Source: Achatina immaculata (taxonomy: Eukaryota; Mollusca; Gastropoda; Stylommatophora; Achatinidae). From it: a stretch of 64,000 nucleotides of DNA. The notes under the pieces are model-generated. The model was not told the DNA's origin. It ran no database searches and saw only the letters and a list, made by a program, of their open reading frames with translations. The position numbers were made by a program, and so were the translations under genes. The stretch is taken from positions 53,008,355 to 53,072,354 of the forward strand of contig CM019692.1 of the NCBI GenBank assembly GCA_009760885.1, written 5' to 3'. Every line of letters starts with the position of its first letter. The stretch's first letter is position 1. Of this stretch, positions 10,901-21,169 are shown piece after piece.

Positions 10901-13900
10901 CGTGCAGGAAGGAATGACTTATTCCAGTTTTATGATGCTTGTAGTTTCTCAGACAAGAAGACTTGTAACTTGTCAAAGTGGAATGTCTAATTCCAGGTTA
11001 ATTATTTGCAGGTTTGTTATGCCAGAATTCATGCCAAACCCCAACTATCTGTATCGTGACCGTGTACTAGAAAAGCTGGAGCGACGAGACATGCTCAGAA
11101 GAAGGGCTGTCATAGACATTCCAGAATTTTATGTTGGTATGGTTAGTTTTGTTAATCTTTTTTTTTTTTTGTGTGTTAGCAAGGCAGTTTAGAAGGAAAT
11201 ATGTCACATAAAGGAATTAAGTGTCATATCTTCATTCTGATGAAGCAATATTTGATTACTATCATTTGATTTATAAAAAGTTGAACTGTGTGAATTCATA
11301 GTACTTAGACTATAAATATTTCAGTTAAAAACACATTTGGACAAACAGGGTATGCTGAAAAATGCTGTTTGTTATTGTTAGTTGTTTAATAAACCATATG
11401 TAAATGTGCAAACAGTGTGTTAATATTGCTAGACTTTTTTCATAGCACTATGTGTGAACTATTTAAGGGATTATGCAGATAAGTTTTTGTGTAAAAGTGA
11501 GAGTATAGTTTCTGAAAGTTATGTGTTATATCTAATCCTATTGCAAAGTATTAAACTTGAAGGCATTACTCTTCAGAATCCATTTATATGCCTAAATAGC
11601 TCCCAGACTCCTGATTACACACCACAGACCTGCACTATACAGAGACCTCAGGGTCCAGTTGTGGCCCTGAGAGAGAAGCATAGAGGAGAAACTCTGGGGT
11701 TCATACGAAGACCTCCTGCTGACAGCAGGATTCATGGAGGCAGCCCAGCTCCCTGTTTAGAAAGCTGAGAATACAAAACGGAATGCAGAAGAATAATGTG
11801 TTTGTATAATCATTTATGTCATAAACGTTTAGGTTATAAGAACATCTGAACCATTACTGTTCTCATTAAGTTCTAAAAATAAATGAAGTGTAATTATTTT
11901 AGACGCAGAACACGCAAGCTAGTAGCGTCATTAAGTCTATTAATACATTAGCCATAAACATTTAAGACAGAAACACTCAAAGGAAATCCAGGGAAACATG
12001 TTTTTTTTTCTCTTCCTGTGTTTTTATCAGGTAGTATCATGGCTGTTACAGTATCCGATCCCCATTCACCAGGAAAAAGCAGTAGGTTTGTCGGTATCTG
12101 CATAAGCAGAGGTGGCCATGGGCTTAAAGCCTTCTTCGTTCTGCGTAATGTTGTGGATGGACTGGGTAAGTGTTGGTGGGGGAGAGGAGGTGCTGGGTCA
12201 GGGGTGAGTGGGTTGTATTTTGTGAAGAGAAGTGGTTGTCCGTGATGTTTTTGATACAGAGATGATGGTGGTTATGATGATGTGGATGCAGAAATGTTTT
12301 ATGTGTCTTCTGTCTGGTAGTGGTTCATTTCTTTTAAATGTTAGTACTTAACCATGAATGTAGTTACCATCATCACCACCTTCACCACCATCATCATCTT
12401 CAGCTGCTGCATTTCAGTTCCTTCATCATCACTGTCATTAACAGTTTTGTTGCTTTATAGTCGTACAACTGTCATCAAGGTCATGTAACAGTCCCAATTT
12501 GACCATGTGGCCGTCTTAAGATCACGTAACAATCTTTGATCATGTAACTGTTTTAACTCAGTTTGGGCCAGTGTTCCCTCTAAGCAGTGCAGCAGCATGG
12601 CCATGTGCACACAAAAAGATCGCATCATATATGAAAGTTTATATGCCGCACAAAGAAAAATAAAACTGCCACCTTAGAAGGAACATTGGTTTCGGCATGT
12701 AGCTATCCTGATATCATGTAACAGTCTCAGTCTGCTTCTTTAGTTATCTTAAGGTGATGTAGCAATCTGAAGGCAATGTAATGATCTTCCAAGCATTTGT
12801 GATCTGCTTTGTTATGAATTAAGTAGAACAATGGAAAGAAATGCATAAGCCTTCCTGTATTTGCTGTTTCATGTATTTGCTGTGCAACATTCTTATCGTT
12901 TATGTGCAGTATTCTTATCATTTATTATGGTTATCATTTTTTTTTACCATATGCTCCACAACATCAGACAAGTCTGTTTTTTTTTTTTTTTAAAGCATTA
13001 AAAGTGTTGTATGTATGGCATTCTGGTCTGCAGAACTGGAGAGTGTTGTATGTATTACATTCTGGTGAGCAGAGCTGGAGAGTGTTGTATGTATGGCATT
13101 CTGGTCTGCAGAGCTGGAGAGCTATACTTTGCCCTGTTTTCTGAAGGAGAGCTATACTTTGCTTTGTTTTCTGAAGGAGAGCTATACTTTATCTTGTTGT
13201 TTTCTGAATGAGAGCTATACTTCGTCTTGTTGTTTTCTGAAGGAGAGCTATATTTTGTCTTGTTGTTTTCTGAATGAGAGCTATACTTTGCCTTGTTGTC
13301 TGAAGGAGAGCAGTACTTTGCCATTTTAATTTCTGGTTATCTTTGCTTTGTTGTTTTCTGGAAAAGATCATTTCTTGACCTCGTTTTCTGTAGTGAAACA
13401 TGTATATAAGAAAGTCATATTTCATGAATGTCATCATTTTTAACATTGTTATGTCTGAGGAGTTAACGTCATATATTTCACTGTCAGAGGTTTGTAGATT
13501 TGCTTGGATATGTGAAGTACAAGTTGAAACCTGCCACCATTTGATGATAATGACAGAACTAATCAACACAAGCCTATCCACCAGCCTACTCACTAACCTA
13601 AGTATCTATTAATCATTAGATAGAGCTCAGCCATTTACTTTTGATGTGAACCAAGAGCCTGTGAAAGGGATGACATAAAACTACAGATAATGAAATATGT
13701 GATAATAACTAACAATGAATTGCTGGTTTCCTCATTATCTCCCAGTTGAAAATAATTTCTATCTTCATGGGATCACAAGGGGTGCGACAAGGATGTGTAC
13801 TATCTCCAGACCTTTTTTCTCTGTATAGCGAGAATATTCTAAGAACAATCATCACAGAACCAGGTATAAAAATTGGAGGATACAATATTAACAACCTTCG

Positions 13901-16900
13901 ATATGCTGACAACACAGTACTGATAGCTGAGAACCAACAAGACCTGCAAAATCTCTTGGATAAAGTCGCCAAAGAAAGTGAACAGAAAGGTCTTACTTTG
14001 AACATCAAAAAGACAGAGACTATGGTTATATCTAAGAAACAGAATCCACCAGCATGCAGTATTAAATTAAACGGAACTATTCTAAAGCAGGTGCAGAAAT
14101 TCAAATACCTTGGAGTAGTAATAATTTCAGATGGGAAATGCAGAACAGAAATTAGGAACAGGATAGGCCAAGCAAAGACTGCATTTCAGAGAATGAGAAA
14201 CATAGTAACCAACACATCCTTATCAATGAATGTTAGAAAACGAGTCCTAAAATGCTATATTGAACCTATCTTGTTATATGGAAGTGAATCATGGACAATA
14301 GGCAAGTCTGCACAAAAATCATTGGAAGCAGCAGAAATGTGGTTTATTAGAAGAATGTTGTGAATCCCCAGGACAGCAAAAATAACTAATGAAGAATGTA
14401 TGAGAAGAGCTGGAGAGACAAAAAACCTTGTGAAAAAGATAAGAGAGAGACAATGTACTTTCATAGTACATGCAATGAGAAGAGGGGGCATAGAAAATAT
14501 TATAACAACAGGAAAAATAGAAGGAAGAAGATGAAGAGGAAGACCAAGAGAAATGATACTGGACAGTCTGATGGGATGGTGTGAGAAGAGATCACCAACT
14601 GAGCTGATGGCCTGCATGAAGGATCGGATACTCTGGAGAAGCATAATAGCCAACGCCAGTCGGCACGGCACATGATGATGATGGGATCACACGTGTGTCT
14701 CTGAACTTGGACAAGTCTCTTCTAGGTCAAAAAGGTCAAGTGCGTAAAGTTTTTGTGGAGATCAGTTCACAGGTTTTCATTTCGGTGCTGGACAGAGTTG
14801 GTCTGTCGGAACATGTGCCTCTTATAGTTAAGACATTGCATTCCTGGGGGTCCAGGTTTAGTTTAGGTTTTGTATGTTGCAGGGGTGGAGGTCATGTATC
14901 AGATGTACAACCCAGTTCTTCTGTCTGTGGAGGTTCTGAAGCTAGAGAAGAGGCTGGATGATGAGCTTTACTATCTCAGAAACTGCCCACTGGAGTACAG
15001 CACGTTTGACTTCAACATGGAGCCAGTGCCTTTACCCCAAGGGTCAGAAGTGCCCGTTAACCCACTGAAGGTGAAAGTCAGCCCTTATCTGGAGTTTTGT
15101 CTTCTGATATGAAGTTCTGTCAAGTGTAAATATAATGTAGGAGTATGATGGTAACATAACAAGAATTGGAGCTATATGTATTTCATAATTATCATTTAAG
15201 CTTTGAACAGTTGCTTATAAATGTTATCATTTGAGCTTTAAATCTGTGCTTATAAACAGTGATCACGTTAACTACCAGTTACCAGTAAATTTCTGATTTA
15301 AAAAAAAAACAAAAACTTTTGGAGGTTATCAGTTACAGTAGCTGTTTTGTATTATCAGAAATATGGTATAAAGCAACCAGGGAAATTGGTTGGAGGATAA
15401 CTGGGCCAGTGGGCTGTTGGTGTTCAGATTGTGTGGAGGTTTGACTTTGGTTCAGCATGTGAGCATTTTATAAAGATTAAATCATTCTGCAAAAGAAAAA
15501 GAAAAAAGTACATGCGAACATTCGTGTTTGATTTTGCATTAAAAAAAATAAAAATTAAAATAAAGTACTCGAGCATGATTTGACGAGGGAATGATGGTAT
15601 GGCTGTGGTTTCCCTTTGCGTTCCTTTTAGTTTGTATATGTTTTTTTTTTTTCCACAAACCTTTGTCTAAAGAGACTGACCCACAAGGTAGGAGGGCACC
15701 TGTCCTGATCTGCTGCTGTCTATTCATATATTCACAGCAGGCTTCTGTAACTGGAGGAATGTCTGTGACCAAATGGACATGCCTGGTGGTAGGATATATA
15801 TGAAAAGACAGAAGTTGGAGAACCTAGTAATGACTGGAAAATTCAAGGGAAAAGGAAGAAAGGAAAGGCAAGAGAAAACTACCTCAGTGACCAAATGTCA
15901 TGGAAGAAGAAAAGCATCTGAATTAATTGGAAACACCAAAGACCGCACAAGATGGAGAAGCATGGTTACTTATGCTATCCAGCATGGCACATAATAATAA
16001 TATAGTACCGAATGTTGTATTGAGAAGACCGGTATTTCTGAAAATGCTTCACCAAGGTAGAAGACAGGTATAAGTGTATTGATTTTAAAATTAGTGTGAT
16101 TATCATCTTAAGCTTTAAATTTTTCTTATGCATTTTATCATTATCGTTGATTGGCAGCAATTCACCAACTCTGACACAAGCATGTAAACTATGGGTCAAT
16201 TGCTCACTGCCAAATCTGACAGCATCTTTGCTCCCATGTTCTGAACATAACGGCACATTCTTTACACTTCTGTTGGTTCATTTGAACAATCCTGCAGGTT
16301 AAACTGAACCCAAAGCCATGGGAGTATAGGTGGGACCGTTTCAATTTGAAAGGGATAGTGCCCATTATTCCTACACCGAAGATGTTGCTGTCAAAGGAGA
16401 AGGTAAGATCAGTGTGGATTCTTATGTAACACTAAAGATTACCATATAAGTACTTTATATAAAACTAATTATATAACTATGCACAAAGCCACTGCAGTAA
16501 AGCTGCAATAACAAAATGTTAAAACTAAGAAAAAAACTAGAAAAGCTTTATTAATTAACAAGCATACTGTTATGATGTTTCAGTTTACACCTTGATCATA
16601 CAAAAAACATACAGGACAAAGAAACAGGGGAAGAACGTAAAACAATAGGTTCACATGAATGCTATACAACAAATAGGAATTGAAAAAAAAAAATAGAATA
16701 AACGGAGCACTTGGCTGTGACTTGTAAGAAGCTGAGTCCAGGAGTGCATGTTGTAGAGTGTTGAGAATGTTTAAATGGAGGCTTGCAGTGTGTGATAAGT
16801 AGGTAGTAAAGAGGGGGTGGAGACCGCAGAAAGGAGAGAGAGTAATACAGTGGTAGCCTAGCTGGGAGGAAGGTGGGTGAAGATTGGAATAGGTTAATGT

Positions 16901-18050
16901 GGTTAATGTGGAGGGTTTGTAATCTGATTCATTGAGGAGGTTCTGAAATATGTCACAGGTGAGGAAGGAGTAGAATGTAGTACAGAGGGAATATGATTGT
17001 GGAGAAGGGAAATGTTAAGTGTTGCTGAATTCCCCTTCTGATGAGAAAGCAGTGTAGATTAGATTTCTTATAGGTAGCTATAATAATAGAGCAGTATGGT
17101 TTAGATTTCTTACAGGTAGCTATAATAATAGAGCAGTATGGTTTAGATTTCTTACAGGTAGCTATAATAATAGAGCAGTATGGTTTAGATTTCTTATAGG
17201 TAGCTATAATAATAGAGCAGTATGGTTTAGATTTTATGTAGGTGACTATGAAAATATCATGAGAGAGCAGTTTGGCTTTTAGCTTAGAGTCTGATGACTG
17301 ACTCTTATAATATAATGGTTTACACTACACTGCTTGAAGAGAGAAATTTAGAATGTTGTGTTTAGGTCTTCAAACAAAGCATAACACTTTAAGTACATAC
17401 CAGAGCTGAGTTGATGGCTTCAGTACTCTGATTAATATTTCTATAAATGTGAAAGAAACAGGATAACCTTTTAGACAAAATACTTTAATGAACTAGTGAA
17501 AAAGAACAGTGCTTAAAAAAAAAAGATTTTTAAAAAATCTGCTTTCTTACACCTTAACATAGAAAACAAAAGTTGAGAAACATTTACATGAACTTCATAA
17601 CATAATCAGATTGAAATTGTTGCATACCATTAAGATCAAGATTTGTTACAGTGATCTTGAGATAGTTGCAGGACTAGATCAAAATTATTTCATTGCCTTA
17701 AAATGGTCACTGGACTAGATCAAGATTGTTTCTGTAACTGTAACTGAATTGATAAAAAAAAGATTGTTAGATGATGATGAAATAGTATTTAAGTAGATCA
17801 AGATTGCTACATGATCTTCAGGTAGTTGCATGACAAGAAATAGATTCATATTAACAGTGATGGTCTTGCTTGTCTACAGAGCGCAGAGCCATGGAGAGAG
17901 AATGATTTGATGATGGACTACCGCAAGAAGGTCAACGAGGATGAAGAAGAACAAATCATGGCTGAAGTGTTCAAGGAAAAACAGAGGATAAACTCACAGA
18001 AAAAGACTAGCACAACTGCAGCAAAGAGGAAGAAATTGAAAAGGTCCTGA
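7923..18050 (+). CDS. MRPL19: Mitochondrial ribosomal protein bL19m (MRPL19), complete gene, 7 coding exons
   Basis: A structural protein of the mitochondrial large ribosomal subunit, acting in the matrix. Coding exons are 7923-7998, 9264-9471, 11012-11136, 12031-12165, 14883-15070, 16298-16402 and 17880-18050. All junctions are GT-AG, the phases agree, and they sum to 1008 nt (335 aa plus stop). Residues 1-25 are rich in A, V, R and K with no acidic residue, as expected for a mitochondrial presequence. Exon 3 carries NYLYRDRVLEKLERRDML and VIDIPEFYVG. Exons 4-5 carry the L19 core (FVGICISRGG, FFVLRNVVDG, LEKRLDDELYYLR, EYSTFDFNM). Exon 6 has LNPKPWEYRWDRFN. The match to animal MRPL19 is colinear from exon 3 to the end; human MRPL19 is slightly shorter (about 290 aa). 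The ATG at 7923 was chosen because it has A at -3 and G at +4; in-frame ATGs at 7914 and 7815 are less likely. The acidic/basic C-terminal tail is longer than in vertebrates. Introns hold SINEs, a LINE and several minisatellites. Confidence 0.95.
8463..8990 (+). repeat. 47-bp minisatellite in MRPL19 intron 1, interrupted by a SINE
   Basis: About six units with a 47-bp step, starting near 8463, 8510, 8557 and 8603, then 8863, 8910 and 8957. Each contains atcattgtat and ccagttttacagca. The SINE at 8613-8862 sits inside the fourth unit. Confidence 0.85.
8613..8862 (+). mobile_element. tRNA-derived SINE, copy 1 (MRPL19 intron 1)
   Basis: A Pol III split promoter is visible near the 5' end: box A-like tggcaaaatggttagtgc and box B-like gggtttgaatcc, about 30 bases apart. 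They are followed by a body (gtagaaatgggtacctgact ... gttggggaaggaaaag) and a 3' end tgacagggttacctttacc. Flanks atcaatgtat and atcattgtat act as a TSD, although they are also part of the host minisatellite. It shares its full length with the inverted copy at 9668-9928. Confidence 0.85.
9264..9471 (+). CDS. MRPL19: MRPL19 exon 2
   Basis: 208 nt, phase 1 in and phase 2 out. The acceptor is TTGTTGCAG and the donor is GTTTCT, which is weak. It encodes a poorly conserved N-terminal segment (PSGPANAAQKSTKHV ... TAPRDYR). Skipping it would shift the frame. It lies between two SINEs in opposite orientation. Confidence 0.9.
9668..9928 (-). mobile_element. tRNA-derived SINE, copy 2 (MRPL19 intron 2)
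   Basis: Same family as the SINE at 8613-8862, in the opposite orientation. On the - strand it reads box A tggcgaagtggttagtgc and box B gggttcaaatcc, which is closer to the tRNA consensus than copy 1. It is flanked by a 13-bp TSD with one mismatch (tgtggaattgtaa at 9655-9667, tgtggagttgtaa at 9929-9941). Confidence 0.88.
10278..10500 (-). mobile_element. 3' end of an unclassified LINE
   Basis: On the - strand the sequence ends in ccaaagggagtgaaaggcga followed by (atg)n, a common LINE tail form. Upstream it reads a decayed GRPRLT-type C-terminus (cgaggaagacctagacttac). It lies in MRPL19 intron 2. Confidence 0.5.
10838..11000 (+). repeat. About 55-bp degenerate tandem repeat before MRPL19 exon 3
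   Basis: Three units share aaggaatg, attcca and gatacttgtagtttctc. The last unit ends ten bases before the splice acceptor region. Confidence 0.6.
11012..11136 (+). CDS. MRPL19: MRPL19 exon 3
   Basis: Begins the conserved region (FVMPEFMPNPNYLYRDRV). The acceptor is TTATTTGCAG and the donor is GTATGG. Phase 2 in, phase 1 out. The acceptor is preceded by about three degenerate copies of a roughly 55-bp repeat (10838-11000). Confidence 0.93.
12031..12165 (+). CDS. MRPL19: MRPL19 exon 4
   Basis: Encodes the first half of the L19 beta-barrel region (VTVSDPHSPGKSSRFVGICI ... RNVVDGLG). The acceptor is TTTTTATCAG and the donor is GTAAGT. Phase 1 on both sides. Confidence 0.94.
12460..12790 (+). 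repeat. Degenerate gatcatgtaac-type repeats in MRPL19 intron 4
   Basis: Loose, irregular repeats of tcatgtaacagtc and similar words. Inverted relatives (gattgctacatgatctt) lie at 17590-17840 in intron 6. No clean period. Confidence 0.4.
13005..13330 (+). repeat. Minisatellite in MRPL19 intron 4 (two related unit types)
   Basis: Three units of about 36-39 bp with gttgtatgtat and ctggagag, then about seven units of 30-38 bp built on gagagctatacttt and ttttctgaa. Confidence 0.8.
13778..14680 (+). mobile_element. LINE family B, copy 2, 5'-truncated with 11-bp TSD (MRPL19 intron 4)
   Basis: Flanked by atgggatcaca at 13767-13777 and 14681-14691. The insert starts within the RT domain at GVRQGCVLSPDLFSLYSEN, continues through LRYADNTVLIAENQQ and FKYLGVVIISDGKCRTEIRN to ASRHGT, and ends in (atg)n. 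The catalytic YADD box reads YADN (Asp to Asn). One stop codon interrupts RRML*IPRTAK. It is on the same strand as MRPL19. Confidence 0.92.
14883..15070 (+). CDS. MRPL19: MRPL19 exon 5
   Basis: Encodes VEVMYQMYNP ... LEKRLDDELYYLR ... EVPVNPLK. The donor is placed after the AAG at 15068-15070 (GTGAAA). That choice makes the joined sequence LKVKLNPKPW, which agrees with the family; using the GT six bases downstream would duplicate VK. Phase 1 in, phase 0 out. Confidence 0.92.
15740..15995 (+). mobile_element. LINE C-terminal tail fragment (MRPL19 intron 5)
   Basis: Reads KRQKLENLVMTGKFKGKGRK ... ASELIGNTKDRTRWRSMVTY ... HGT, the usual end of an RT ORF in families B/D, followed by short ATA repeats. 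Upstream boundary not seen. Confidence 0.65.
16298..16402 (+). CDS. MRPL19: MRPL19 exon 6
   Basis: 105 nt, phase 0 on both sides. Encodes VKLNPKPWEYRWDRFNLKG and IVPIIPTPKMLLSKEK. The acceptor is ATCCTGCAG and the donor is GTAAGA. Confidence 0.93.
16484..16620 (-). repeat. Repeat family G, copy 2 (uninterrupted)
   Basis: Contains cactgcagtaaagctg, caaaatgttaaaact, agctttattaattaac and gatgtttcagtttacacctt. It provides the empty site for the LINE B insertion at 6695-7327. Confidence 0.6.
17045..17240 (+). repeat. 42-bp minisatellite in MRPL19 intron 6
   Basis: About four nearly identical units with a 42-bp step (17073, 17115, 17157, 17199), containing ggtagctataataatagagc and agtatggtttagatt. 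Confidence 0.9.
17880..18050 (+). CDS. MRPL19: MRPL19 exon 7 (terminal coding exon)
   Basis: Encodes SAEPWRENDLMMDYRKKVNE and an acidic-then-basic tail ending KRKKLKRS, stop TGA at 18048-18050. The acceptor is TTGTCTACAG. No clear AATAAA was found within the next 300 bases, so the 3' end of the transcript is not set. Confidence 0.93.
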   Translation, partial: SAEPWRENDLMMDYRKKVNEDEEEQIMAEVFKEKQRINSQKKTSTTAAKRKKLKRS

Positions 18051-18589
18051 GTGCAGACATTTCTGTGATAAGGGACATTATGGCCAACAAAAGAGTCTTT
18101 GGTAGTGCAAGGTTTTGTGTGTGTGTGTGTGTGCATATGTGTGTGCATGCAGATGTGTATGAATATGTGTGGGGAATTTTGGAGACAAGGTTGTTACTCT
18201 GATAAGATCTGTTAGATAGGAATGAGGTGGTTGTTAATATGGGGACTAGCTAGCAGTGTGGACAAGTTGCTGAAAGCGTACTGCTACAAACACATATAAG
18301 ATGTTTCTAAGAAGGAGAGAAAACAATGAAAGAGTACTGTTGTGGAGAGGGTTGTAGGATGATTTACTGCTGTTTTTTTTTTAATGCTTGAATTTAGTCC
18401 AGACTTGGTGAGTAAATCTTGGTTAGTCTGAAGTGACATTTATAAACAATTGCACGAGAAGGGTCCATAAGATTACATAGCAGGACAAGATCAGAAATGA
18501 GGGTTTAGGGAGACAAACATAACAAGAACCAATCAGTGTACAGATCACAGCTAGAAAATGGTGAATTGGACACACACTGAGAAAGCATA

Positions 18590-18870
18590 ATGACAGCTTA
18601 GCAAGGCAGGCTTTGATGTGGAACGCTCAAGGGAAGCCAAACATAGGGAAGACCAAAGAATGCACGGAGAAGAGATGAAGGTTGTAAAAGCAGAGGGACT
18701 CACATGGAATGACTTGGAGAACAATATCAAAGATATACATAATTGGAAAGCATTTGTCTATGACTTATGTTACAGAGGAGGGCTGTGCGCATTGAAAGAG
18801 TCTCAATTAAATGGAGACAAGTGGTACAGGGAAATGTCTGAGGCATATAGTGGAGTTACATAGTTTCTTT
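18590..18870 (+). mobile_element. Decayed LINE C-terminal tail
   Basis: The frame at 18618-18863 reads LTWNDLENNIKDIHNWKAFV and YDLCYRG, matching the usual LINE tail pattern TWeeLe-x-AqDRhxWRxfV-x-LC. Preceded by a decayed QGKPNIGKTK (GRPKK-type) segment. Ends unclear. Confidence 0.5.
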
Positions 18871-19009
18871 TTTTTTTTCTTTATTCATCCTGTATCATAA
18901 CTTAGCCAATATTATTTTAAGCTTTTGAGACTTTGGCAGTAAACAAGTGAAGCAGAAATTGAAGGCTACAGAGATGTGCTTTTGGTGAAAGATACACATG
19001 TGCTCTGAA

Positions 19010-19226
19010 CAGAAGTTCTCAACCAGTGGGGAATTCTCTATCACTATCCCCTCCCCTCTTTCCTCTCTTGGGTTGGGGGGGGGAGATCAGGACCACAAAC
19101 AGACTGTTTGAGTATTGATCTACAGTTTAGAAAGATCAATATTCTAACAATTTGGGTGCCAGTTTCCTACCTCAGAAACTCTAAAACTTTTGGGGAGGAG
19201 ACTTGCCTGCTGTTTGAGAATCCCTG
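19010..19226. mobile_element. hAT-like MITE
   Basis: The left end cagaagttctcaaccagtgg and the inverted right end cagggattctcaaacagcag form imperfect terminal inverted repeats of the hAT CAG-x-TTCTCAA type. About 217 bp with no coding capacity. A clean 8-bp target duplication is not visible. Confidence 0.5.
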
Positions 19227-19284
19227 CCCTAGATAACCAGAGATGCTGAGATTTGTAAGCTGAAGGACATTGAAAACTAATTAT

Positions 19285-19530
19285 AAATCATAAAGAAAAA
19301 CAAAAAATACTGTCTGAATTCTTTGGACATGTCATGAGAGGAACATCGAGCTGGACAATCATTGGAAAACTAAGGGGAAAGGAAATATGGATACAGAGAG
19401 AAGAAAATTTGAATGAGTTGATTGGTACAGGGCAACACATCTAATTAGAAATAGCATAATTGACAAGAAAATGGATGAACATGATCTGTAATGTCTGCTA
19501 GCATGACATGTAATGAAAGAATGCCACACA
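19285..19530 (+). mobile_element. Decayed LINE C-terminal tail
   Basis: Reads EFFGHVMRGTSSWTIIGKLR (GHVMRR ... GK type) followed by NLNELIGTG and a broken DRKxW segment (gacaagaaaatgg), and ends near taatgaaag. Its ends are not defined. Confidence 0.5.
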
Positions 19531-20024
19531 TTGTGTAAAGACACTGACAGAAAGGGAAACAGTGAGAGAGATTTGTCTGTTGTTTGTATGATTTGTTACA
19601 TGCGTTTATTTCAGTGTTTTAATTACCATACATTTTGCTGTCAGCATTAAATGAATCAATAATTTGTACTGCCACTTTCTCTGTTATGTTTGACATAAAG
19701 GTTGTTGTGGTTTTTTTCTTATAAGCTGACAGAAAGTGCAAGACATAGAACTTTGTATAGAAATAACAGACTATAAATTTGAGATACAAAGTATTGAAGG
19801 ATATAAAATGGAAGATGTAAACTATGAAATACAGAGTGTAAGAGAATATCAAGTTTTGGAGAACTGAAAGTGCAGAATGTCAGTCAAAAAATAACCTTTA
19901 ACTTTGCAATTAAAAAAATCTGAATCACATACTAGACAGTTGTAATGCCATTCCTCTCTAGATATATGTGTGCAGAGATTATGTTCGCCATTTTGAGAAT
20001 AAATGTAAGCAGACCAAATCAAAG

Positions 20025-21165
20025 ATGGCCGTTCCCTTGAAAGCATGTAGAAGAAGAACAGCAAGCATTTACTTGTTTCTTGGGTTGTAAAGGTGAAAAA
20101 CCTGCAGATTTTCATCACAGAATGAAGAGACAATATGAGGACACAGGAAGTTCAAAAGTGGGGTGCAAGATTGAGTAGATGCAGCTCGTTCCAGCTAACC
20201 TTACACTTCTAATAGGCCTGATGCTAATGCTGAAGTATATGGAAGATAGGCTGGGAACAGCTGATGAGGTGGCTGGAGAATTGAAGATGCACTACATCAT
20301 TCACGAAGTTATGGAGTACCAAAAAGTCACTGCCAGGTGGGTACTAAAACAGCTTGCCCTCGCTGACACCCTGAAGCTGGAGGAGAGGCTTTTTACGACA
20401 CACAGTCACTAGGTACGTTACTTCCAGCCAGAGATGAAGCATGGGATGGCTTAACAAAACCAAAGTAGTTCTGTACAATTCTTTTGGCCAGAAAACTGAT
20501 GCTCATGCTCATCTTGGACTGAAAAATCCAAAATCCTGAAACATGTGTCCATAGGAACCACTATCAACAGAGAATCATACTGTGATCTGCTTGAGAACCA
20601 CCATCAACAGAGAATCAAATTGTGATCTGCTTGAGAACCACTATCAACAGAGAATCTTACTGTGATCTGCTTGAGAACCACTATCAACAGAGAATCCTAC
20701 TGTGATCTGCCTGAGAACCACTATCAACAGAGAATCTTACTGTGATCTGCTTGAGAACCACTATCAACAGAGAATCCTACTGTGATCTGCTTGAGAACCA
20801 CTATCAACAGAGAATCTTACTGTGATCTGCTTGAGAACCACTATCAACAGAGAATCCTACTGTGATCTGCTTGAGAACAATCTTAAACCTGCAGCCAGGT
20901 CAAAACGTAGTTTGCTCAGTTATGGTGCATCGTTACAGCATAACAGCCTCACACAGCATGTGCAACAGCTCAACAAATTGTGAATCAGTATTTGGAGTGT
21001 CTTCCACATCCTGAATATTTACCTGACCTCGCACCATGTCGTATTCATTAGACCCCTCAAGGAGGTACTAAGTGTGAATAAAGTTCAGTACAGATGAAGA
21101 TATTCAGAGGCCATGCATACCTGGCCAGGAGGTCAGTCAGAAGATTTTCTTTTTTTTTTTTAAAA
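20025..21165 (+). pseudogene. Mariner-type transposase pseudogene with an internal 40-bp minisatellite
   Basis: Pieces in order: start near MAVPL; KGEKPADFHHRMKRQY; RLGTADEVAGELKMHYIIHE; VMEYQKVTARWVLKQL; a Phe-Trp-x-x-x-rich stretch (QLMLMLILD-type, decayed) near 20480; GTTINRESYCDLLEN; NLKPAARSKRSLLSYGASLQ; HNSLTQHVQQ (HDNARPHTA-equivalent, catalytic Asp lost); CLPHPEYLPDLAPC; and PLKEVLSVNK. This is the domain order of a mariner transposase, broken by many frameshifts. The catalytic-domain segment around GTTINRESYC is amplified eight-fold (20555-20874). No TIRs were recognised. Confidence 0.8.
20555..20880 (+). repeat. 40-bp minisatellite derived from transposase coding sequence
   Basis: Eight units with an exact 40-bp step (20555, 20595 ... 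20835). Each contains gaaccactatcaacagagaa and tgtgatctgcttga. The unit encodes TTINRESYCDLLEN of the surrounding mariner pseudogene; since 40 is not a multiple of 3, the frame changes with each copy. Confidence 0.95.
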
Positions 21166-21169
21166 GGAC

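Noticed and set aside
11580..11768. Open stretch RPQGPVVALREKHRGETLGF in MRPL19 intron 3
   Set aside because: Reads somewhat protein-like, but it lies between exons with consistent phases and would break the MRPL19 frame. No family recognised.
20262..20300. Hammerhead ribozyme-like ctgatgag
   Set aside because: It is part of the mariner codons TADEVAGEL, and no conserved GAAA or flanking stems are present. Array units were also scanned by eye without finding a hammerhead core.
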